DNA from: Eustoma russellianum
Taxonomy: Eukaryota > Streptophyta > Magnoliopsida > Gentianales > Gentianaceae
Reading direction: 5' to 3'
NCBI GenBank assembly: GCA_036186865.1
Contig: AP025048.1
Span: 29,318,970-29,382,969 of the forward strand
Length of the DNA: 64,000 nucleotides
Shown here one piece after another: positions 56,233 to 64,000 of this stretch (positions within the stretch are counted from its first letter, which is position 1; each line of letters opens with the position of its first letter). The notes under the pieces are model-generated. The model saw only the letters and a list, made by a program, of their open reading frames with translations. It had not been told where the DNA came from and did no database searches. The position numbers and the translations under genes are program-made.

Positions 56233-59200
56233 TTGCAGGGAGACCACACTTCGAAAGACATATCAATAAGGTGGTTCCTTGACAGTGGTTGCTCGAGGCA
56301 TATGACGGGTGACCCGAGCTTGTTCTCCAAATTAAAGAAGGTCACAAAAGGCGGATCCGTGACCTTTGGAGACAACAATGAAGGCAAGATCATTGGAAAA
56401 GGTACGATTGGTAATCCGAACACACTCCAAATCTCCAACGTATTTTTGGTAAGCAACTTATCCTACAATCTTCTTAGCATTTCTCAATTTGTTGACAATG
56501 GTTTTAATGTGTGTTTTACTCACCCTTATTGCAACATAATAAATAAAAATGGAGAAACCGTTTTAAAAGAAAAACGAGAAGGCAATATTTTTACGCTATC
56601 TATGGATGATGTAGTAGACGCTAAAGTTAAGTGTTTTATGTCAAATGAACCCAATGTGAATTCATGGCATAGACGTTTAGGACACATTGGCATTTCCACA
56701 CTAGAAAAACTTCAACGAAAGAACCTAGTACGGGGATTGCCTACGCTTGATTTAGACAACTTTCAGTTGTGTGAATCTTGCATAAAAGGCAAACAAACAC
56801 GTGAGTCACTTAAGCTGAAAAATGAAATAAGCACGACTAGAATATTAGAACTATTGCATATCGATTTGTTTGCTCCTAGTCGCACTACAAGCCTTGGTGG
56901 GCGTCACTATGCATGCGTAATTGTTGATGACTTTTCTCGTTACACTTGGACTTTATTTCTTGCACATAAGGATGATAGCGCCGTCGAGATTGCTAAATTA
57001 ATTAAACAACTTGAAAATCAATACGGTGTAAATGTGAAAAGGATAAGAAGCGATAGAGGCGGTGAGTTTAAAAACAAAGAGATGATTTCGTTTTGTGAAG
57101 AAAAAGGAATTAAACATGAGTTTTCGCCACCTAGAACTCCACAACTAAATGGAGTAGTAGAAAGAAAGAATCATACATTACAAGAAATCGCTAGAACTAT
57201 GCTTTGCGAAAATAAATTGCCTAGATTTCTGTGGGCGGAAGCCGTAAATTGTGCATGCTATATTGTAAATCGCCTATCTATAAGAAAGAAAATAAACAAG
57301 ACGCCTTATGAGATTTTGAATGATCGCATGCCTAAGATTGACTATTTTCGTGTGTTTGGATGCAAATGTTTTGTCTTGAATACAAAAGATAATTTAGATA
57401 AATTTGAATTCAAATCAATTGAGTGCATTTTTGTTGGATATTCTATAAATTCAAAGGCATATAGATGTTATGATCCTCTCACTAGACAAATTATAGAATC
57501 TATTCATGTTAAATTCAATGAATTTGGTGAGATTGATAAAGATAAAGAATATGACGATGATTTTGAATTGAAACCCGTTTTGAATGAAGATAATGATTCT
57601 TTTGATATGCATGATATGAATGAGACACTAGAAATGCATGATCATATAGAAATGCATGATAACTTAGAAAATAATCAACCAAGATGGCATAGAGATCACC
57701 CACATGATCTCATCATAGGCGACCTCACTCACGGTGTGCGACCACGTAGAAGAATCACTTCGGATGAAATAAATGAATTTCATGCTATGATTTCTGAAAT
57801 TGAGCCCAAAAATGTGCATGATGCTTTGAGTGATTCATCTTGGATTGATGCTATGCATGACGAACTTAATCAATTTGTTAGAAATGATGTATGGGATTTA
57901 GTGCCACGACCACAAGATAAGACTATTATAGGCACAAAGTGGGTATTTAGGAATAAAATGAATGAAGAAGGAAAGGTTGTTAGAAATAAAGCGAGACTTG
58001 TTGCACAAGGATATAATCAAGAAGAAGGAATTGACTATGATGAAACATTCGCACCCGTAGCACGTCTAGAAGCTATACGACTATTACTTGCTATTGCTTG
58101 CATGAAAGATTTTAAATTATATCAAATGGATGTAAAAATTGCTTTCCTAAACGGATTCATACAAGAAGAAGTATACGTGAAGCAACCACCTGGTTTTGAA
58201 GATTTGAAACATCCAGATCACTTGTACAAACTAAAGAAGGCACTATATGGCCTAAAGCAAGCACCAAGAGCATGGTATGATCGTTTTGCTACTTTCCTTT
58301 TAGAAAATAATTTTAAACGTGGCACTATAGATAGTACACTATTTTTGAAACAAGAAAAATCAGAATCACTTATTATTCAAATCTACGTAGATGACATTAT
58401 TTTTTGGCTCTACCTCACATAGACTTGTTAAAGATTTTGAAAATTGCATGAAATCTGAATTTGAAATGTCTATGGTTGGTGAACTTAATTATTTTCTGGG
58501 CTTGCAGATTAAGCAAACGAGTAAAGGAATTCATATAAGCCAAGCGAAATATGTTAATGACATGATCAAAAAGTTTAATTTTGAAAATTTGAAACCATCC
58601 CCCATCCCTATGAGTGTCACTACTAAATTAGACAAGGACGAACATGGTAAAGACGTTGATAATGGATTATATCGATCTATGATAGGTTCTTTGCTATATT
58701 TAACTGCTAGTTGGCTTGACATCATGTTTAGTGTATGCATGTGTGCTCGTTTTCAAAGTCAACCTAAGGTGTCACACTTAAATGCGGTAAAAAGAATATT
58801 CCGTTATATTAAGCACACGCCTACCTTAGGTATTTGGTACGATAAGGATTCTACATTTGACTTACATGCTTACACTGATGCAAATTATGGTGGCTGCAAA
58901 ATAGATAGAAAAAGCACGAGCGGAACATGCCAATTTATAGGAAATTCCCTTATTTCATGGTTTTCCAAAAAGCAAACAAGTGTTGCTTTGTCCACTACGG
59001 AGGCTGAGTACATGGCTCTTAGCCTTTGTTGCACACAGTTGTTGTGGATAAAACAACAACTTTCGGACTTTGGAATTACCGTAAATAAAATTCCTATATA
59101 TTGTGATAGTATGAGTGCAATAAATTTGTCTAAGAACCCAGTGTTACACTCTAAGGCTAAGCATATAGAAGTTCGCTATCACTTTCTTCGTGATCACGTT

Positions 59201-59335
59201 AACAATGGTAATATTGTCATAGATCACGTACGCACAGAATCACAAGTCGCGGATATATTTACAAAGGCCTTAAATCAAGCCACATATGAATCTCTTCGTT
59301 CTAAATTAGGCATAATTCCCGTTGATATGATTTGA
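56233..59335 (+). pseudogene. Sirevirus-like pol: protease, integrase, RT, RNase H, one frameshift
   Basis: Frame 56233-58422 carries the protease D-S-G (LDSGCSRHMTG) near 56280, the integrase HHCC region (WHRRLGHI to CESCIKGK) near 56660-56800, and the DDE core with HIDLFAP, VDDFSRYTW and RSDRGGEF. The copia RT then runs to IYVDDIIF near 58380. An extra T in a T6 run at 58400-58405 shifts frame just after the YVDD motif. The rest, 58391-59335, holds the RT end and RNase H with TDANYGGC, RKSTSGTC, TTEAEYMA and a DIFTKAL end. No env-like frame follows before the 3' LTR. Only one lesion separates this pol from being open. Confidence 0.93.
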
Positions 59336-59400
59336 TTTGATATTATTTGATTTACTTTCCTTTTTGACAGGAATCTTTTGATTAACTTTCCAAAATAAAG

Positions 59401-59601
59401 AGGGAGAGAAAAGCATGATTTAAGGGGGAGAGAGACACTAATTGCGAGACACTAATTGATCTTAATTGCACAAATCAAGGGAGAGCCGGATTTGATTGAA
59501 ATTCGAAATTCAAATTTCAAATTTGCGCACGATTCAAGGGGGAGAGGTAGTATTTAAATCATGTACACAAGTTATTTTGAAAATCATCAAAAGGGGGAGA
59601 T
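59401..59601 (+). promoter_or_regulatory. Repeated polypurine tracts before the 3' LTR
   Basis: Purine blocks at 59401-59413, 59421-59436 (TAAGGGGGAGAGAGA), 59476-59486, 59534-59547 (TTCAAGGGGGAGAGG) and 59588-59601 (AAAAGGGGGAGAT). The last directly abuts the LTR and is the functional candidate. Multiple tracts are a known Sirevirus feature. Confidence 0.82.
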
Positions 59602-62600
59602 TGTAGAGATAAGAGGGTTTGAGTGATTTCAAAATAAGCAATTTGAAAGCATATATATATATGTATAAACATATACATACATAAATATGTACATGTATGC
59701 ATGATAACTTGCCATTACTTGCCTTATTTAGCTTATATATCATGTTGCCGTACTAACGAGCCATGAAGCATTAAAGCTTACATCATATGGCGAACATTTG
59801 TTGTGTTTATACTATTTTCAGGTGCCACCATTAATGAACTCAACTAGTTCATTAAGTGAAGTACTTAGTTTAATAAACTAAGCAGTTCATTAAAGGAAGA
59901 TTCATTTGGAAAAGGCACAAAGGCAACAAGGCTAAAGAAGGAAAGTCTTCTCCTCCTCTCCATCCATTAATGTACACGCCACATATACATATATTATACA
60001 TATTTTCAGATTTTCTAAAAGGCACATACACATGTATTCCAACGTACTACCGACACGTTATATATTTTACGTACGTACGTTAACGTCACACCACTATATT
60101 TAACTCATATTTATGAGTATATTCAGGTCTTATATCATATGATATAAGATATGGTGATGACAAATCAAACACGACACGATAAAAGGTTCTAAACCGAAAT
60201 TTGTCGTATCGGGCGAATACCGAAACTTCGCCAACGTGTCACGTACTTGCCATAAATAAATGGCCAGCCCATATACATCAAAATATGATGTAAATTTCGT
60301 GCACATGACATAATAATCAGCCAAAAATACTTTCCATGTTGGCACACACAAATTACTCCACATTAAGGCCAAAATGTGAAGATTCCAAGTTTAATTTTTG
60401 TCACATGTTAATGGTACCACTTTAAACCAGCCAAGTGATGAGATTTAAAGTATATATTATATATAACATAATATATATAACATGTGCAAAAGTTGGAATT
60501 TAAACTAGAGAAAAATCGGGTAATCGATAAATATCGAAAATTCGGTTTTCTACGCACATAACATGGATCGTTTTTCTTGTACATCATGTGACACGTATCT
60601 AGACACTTTTTACATATGATATACATCTTAAAGTGTTCTAGAAAATTAAATTAAGGGCTGATTGGAATATTACATGTATGTATTATTAAATGTGCACTAT
60701 TTTACAAAGTTAACAAAAATAAATTTCAGCACATGTACATACATCTTCCAACGCACATACAGCTGATTTGGAGCACATGTGGAGCCTTGTTGGCATATTG
60801 ATTGGTGAAGAATCAATCATACATTATTGGTGACATAAAGGAAGGAGCTACACAAGGTAACATTTCAAACAATGTCACATTTGTAACACATGCTGAAAAT
60901 TTCAGCATGTGTGCATTAACATGGGCGATTTTCTTACCTTATTAGTGACTAATTTTTATTCCATAAAAGATGACAATATTGCATACTAAATGGTGATTGA
61001 ATTATCATTTGATTTCTTGAATTAAATCAATGCAAAATAGGCAATATTTTGAACAAAAAGTGAATGTTACACATGCTGAAATTTCAGCATGTGCAAAGGA
61101 GCTAATGGCCGATTTTTAGCTATTCAATGTAACATATTTTGTCATCTTTTATTAGGAGATTGATTAGAAGAAGATATGGTAAGGTTTGGAATATTATTTA
61201 AATAAAATAAATGGTGATATTCTACATATCACATGCTGAAAATTTTTCAGCATGTGTACAAGGTGTATGGCCGAATTTGATGAGCTATTTGTGTCCAAGT
61301 TCATTTCTTAATTGGTAGCAAGACTTACCATATATTGTTGATTCATTTTTTATGATAAAAATTCAAAGAAAATGGTAATGATTTGAACTTTATCCCCATG
61401 ATGCACATGCTAAAAAATTCAGCATGGCAAGGTTGTAATGGCCGAAGTTTTGGCATGTAAATGGAAGAATTTTTGGTCTTGCAATTTATGATATAGTTCT
61501 TGATTTATGGAATGATTTTGTGATTGATTTTTGGCACATGTTAAAGTGTATATCTCAGATTTTCCATGTCATTTTGATGACAATGTTGAACCAATAAGGA
61601 GGTGCCAAGTAAGCGAAGACTAAATGATGATCCAATAAGAAGATGCCAAGTAAGCAAGGCCTTGTCACAATGATGTCTTATACTCTCTCAAGGACTTAAA
61701 AGATAATTTTCAAGAGGGGGAATCAACTAAGGGGGGATGGCCTGCAGCATTAAAAAGGAAAAGAAGAGAGCAAACAAATACAACAACAAGCATTGCAATT
61801 CAAAGAGATCCAATAGCCAAGCTCTTCTTCTCCTACATCTTCTTTCGTTCTCTCTTCTTGTAAAGCCTATTATTTTTCATATCTTTCAATCTTGAATAGG
61901 CTTGAGATAAACCACCATTCATATATCTTTGTAAAAGATTGATCAAGGTGTGATCAATCTTCACTCTAGCAAGGTGGTGGTGTTCGTGCGAATTGTACTT
62001 ACAATACAAGGTTTGTAAAGGGTTGGAGTTGGGTGTAACTCTATCAACCCTGAAGTAAGGTGTACTGCGTGTGTGTGATTAGTGTGAACCAAGGAAGGTG
62101 TTCCTTGAAGACTGGAGTAGGTTGTTTATAACCGAACCAGTATAAAATTCTTGGTGCCATTTACTTTCTGCATTTACGTTTCAGTTACTGCACTGTTTAT
62201 CCTTCTTGTTCGCATCTGTAAAAATAGTAAAAGATTTTAAAAAATTACGAAAATTTCCAGAAACATACTTACACGTTCTAGGGTTAATTTGGCACAAGTT
62301 TCAACCCTTTTGGACAAGTATAAGTCAACTAAACATCAAAATATCTGAGACTAGTGCAGTCTGATTTTCAGACTTGCAAAGGTTGAGACTTGGATTGTAG
62401 TTGACCTACTTTCCAAAAGAATTTTCCAAAACTGTTTCAACCCATTTAAATATAGTATATAAGGAGTTAGTGGTCAAAGTTTCAGAGCATTTGGACGTTC
62501 ACACAAATAGAAATTAATTTTTCAAAACCATCTACCGTTTCTGGCAGATTTGCACAATCTGATTACAAACGGTTTTTGAAGGGGTTAAAGGTTGAATTTT

Positions 62601-62832
62601 AATTTGAAATTTTTAGGGGACCCTCATAACATCTGAGGCTAAGTTCCCTCAAAATTTCATAATTTTTGGAGACCTCTAACCTGATTTTAAAAACGGTTTA
62701 AAACAGGTCCTGAAAACAGAATCTGTTTTCAGAACTTGAATTGTTCAAGTTTAAAGAAATTTTAAAAACCACACTTTCCGCACCATCTATTCAACCCCCC
62801 CCCCCTTCTAGTTGTGCCTTGCAGATCCTACA
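59602..62832 (+). repeat. Sirevirus-like 3' LTR
   Basis: 3231 bp, complete. It carries the same palindromes (about 60888-61430), the pyrimidine run CCCCCCCCCCC near 62797 and the end GCAGATCCTACA. It has no genes; the frames near 59534 and 60130-60626 are duplicated in the 5' LTR and are chance. Confidence 0.93.
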
Positions 62833-62837
62833 GCGTG

Positions 62838-63122
62838 TTCATGACCAGAGTGACTAATATGATTGCAACAATAATCAGTAAGGTATGAGGGAGGTTTTCT
62901 AATTCTAGAAGTTCTAGGAATGTTTGGTGGCTCATTAGGCGTAAGATTGTCAACATCCAGTCATGGCAGATTAACAATTAAGTTTCCTTTTTAGAGATCA
63001 TAATGAATTGTGGTGTTGTGCTCAAGGAGTGGATCATCATTATTGAGATTGCTGGGATGAGGATTAGGTGAAGATGATGTCGGTGTTGTGACATTGGGGA
63101 CTAGCTCAGACGAGATTGCTGG
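62838..63122 (-). pseudogene. Old copia pol, segment upstream of RT
   Basis: On the minus strand this encodes a low-complexity linker with a R-K-P-P-S-Y-L-T-D-Y motif near 62880-62930, the segment that precedes the copia RT. It runs into the sequence at 52300 when the nested element is ignored. It is cut at 63122 by another LTR. Confidence 0.78.
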
Positions 63123-64000
63123 TGTAGGATCTGCAAGGCACCACTAGAAGGGGGGTTGAATAGTGGGTGTAGAAAATGTGGTTTTTAAAATTAGTTTGAA
63201 CCAAAAACCCAACTTCTGAAAACAGTTTGTGTTTTCAGGACCAGTTTTAAAACATTTTGAAAACTAGGTTGCAGGCTTCAAAAATCCTGAAATTTGGAGA
63301 GAACTTATCCTCAGATGTTGTTAGTATCTCCTAAAAATTTTAGATTTAAATTCAAGCTCTAACCCCTTCAAAAATCGTTAGTGGTCAGATTGCGCAAATC
63401 TGCCAGAAACGGTACACTATTTTGAAAACTTTATTCCTATTTGTACGTAACTCCAAATGCTCTGAAAATTTAAAGACTAAAACCTTATAAGTTTTATTTA
63501 AATTTTTTGAAACCGTTTTGAAAAATTCTTTTGGGAAGTTAGTCCAATACGATCAAAGTCTCAACCTTTGTAAGCCTGAAATTCAGACTGCACTAGTCTC
63601 AGAACTTTAGACGTTTGAATGACTTATACTTGTCCAAAAGGGTTGAAACTTGCGCCAAAAGAACCTTAACACGTTTTGCTTTGTTTAGTGAAAGTTTCAT
63701 GATTTTTGAAATCCGTTTATTATTTTTATGAACGTGATCAAAAATGATAAACAGTGTTGAAACAGAATATAAGTGTTGGAAGTAAATGACACCAAGAATT
63801 TTATACTGGTTAGGTTATAAAAAACCTACTCCAGTCTTCGAGGACATCTTCCTCGGTTCACACTAATCACCAAACACAAAATAATACCTTACCACAGGGT
63901 TGATGGAGTTACACACCAACTCCAACCCTTTACAAACCTTGTATGATGAATACAATGGACACGAACACCACCACCTTGCAAGTCTAAGATTGATCACACC
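63123..64000 (-). mobile_element. Second Sirevirus-like LTR, opposite orientation, runs off the window
   Basis: Begins TGTAGGATCTGCAAGG, the reverse complement of the 52306-62832 LTR end, then the complement of the CT run and of the 62100-62800 region, with clear divergence. It is a related but separate family member. The left target duplication would be GCTGG (63118-63122); the other side is beyond the window. Confidence 0.88.

Larger units (their letters stand above)
52306..62832 (+). mobile_element. Sirevirus-like Ty1-copia retrotransposon, young, internally deleted
   Basis: 10.5 kb with LTRs 52306-55373 (truncated) and 59602-62832, starting TGTAGAGATAAG and ending GCAGATCCTACA. The target duplication GCGTG is perfect (52301-52305 and 62833-62837). 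The LTRs are nearly identical over 3 kb, so the insertion is recent. Long LTRs, a coiled-coil gag end, palindrome clusters in the LTRs and repeated polypurine tracts before the 3' LTR are all known Sirevirus traits. The end of the 5' LTR, the primer site and the start of gag are deleted. Confidence 0.93.
50150..63122 (-). mobile_element. Old Ty1-copia element, split by a Sirevirus-like insertion
   Basis: Minus-strand copia with a probable 3' LTR (50150-50659), the RNase H and RT end at 50716-52305 and an upstream pol segment at 62838-63122. The two pol parts join in sense across the nested element and the 5-bp duplication GCGTG. It is interrupted again at 63123 by another LTR. The 5' part lies beyond the window. 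Confidence 0.82.

Noticed and set aside
59336..59601. Possible env-like frame after the Sirevirus-like pol
   Set aside because: Only about 265 bp separate pol from the 3' LTR, filled with repeated polypurine tracts; no open frame is present.

Overview
The window looks like heterochromatic or intergenic DNA of a flowering plant, probably a eudicot; the species is not recognisable. It is almost entirely transposable elements nested in one another. The evidence is plant L1-type LINEs with an RNase H domain, a Ty3-gypsy chromovirus and LTRs primed by initiator Met-tRNA, a Sirevirus-like Ty1-copia element, a tRNA-derived SINE and a foldback Mutator-like MITE. Only one candidate host gene is seen, a small secreted cysteine-rich peptide on the minus strand at 9700-10382, and it may itself be damaged.

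Layout. 1-5445: decayed minus-strand LINE (LINE A). 5450-8496: solo gypsy-type LTR, minus, split by a solo copia LTR (7451-8263, target duplication GTAAT). 8632-8913: SINE with a 15-bp duplication. 9562-10500: candidate peptide gene with TATA box, short exon, intron and AATAAA. 11185-49605: minus-strand chromovirus as LTR - gag-pol - LTR - truncated second gag-pol, a recombined tandem. Its second LTR is split by a very large non-autonomous element (LARD-like, 18914-46928, duplication AAGGT). This has two LTRs of several kb, a 1.3-kb non-coding interior, a Met-tRNA primer site and a polypurine tract. Inside its LTRs, all in or beside TA-rich tracts, sit five LINE insertions: F (20868-21194), B (21436-24601), C (25100-27680), D (32632-38550, full length with a 17-bp duplication) and E (38717-45010). 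50150-63122: an old minus-strand copia element, split by a younger plus-strand Sirevirus-like element (52306-62832, duplication GCGTG). A second related LTR in the opposite orientation enters at 63123 and runs off the window.

Order of events from nesting: old copia and chromovirus first; LARD into the chromovirus LTR; LINEs and the MITE into the LARD LTRs; the Sirevirus-like element into the old copia. None of the pol genes is fully open.

Most unusual points: (1) the chromovirus pol carries two GT-AG, intron-like insertions whose removal restores the reading frame; (2) the LINE 3' regions hold repeated box-plus-hairpin modules, and a long 3' stem-loop whose arms covary between copies; (3) tandem arrays of hairpins with a constant loop and changing but self-complementary arms occur in several unrelated element families here; (4) LINE B has LINE 3' ends at both borders.
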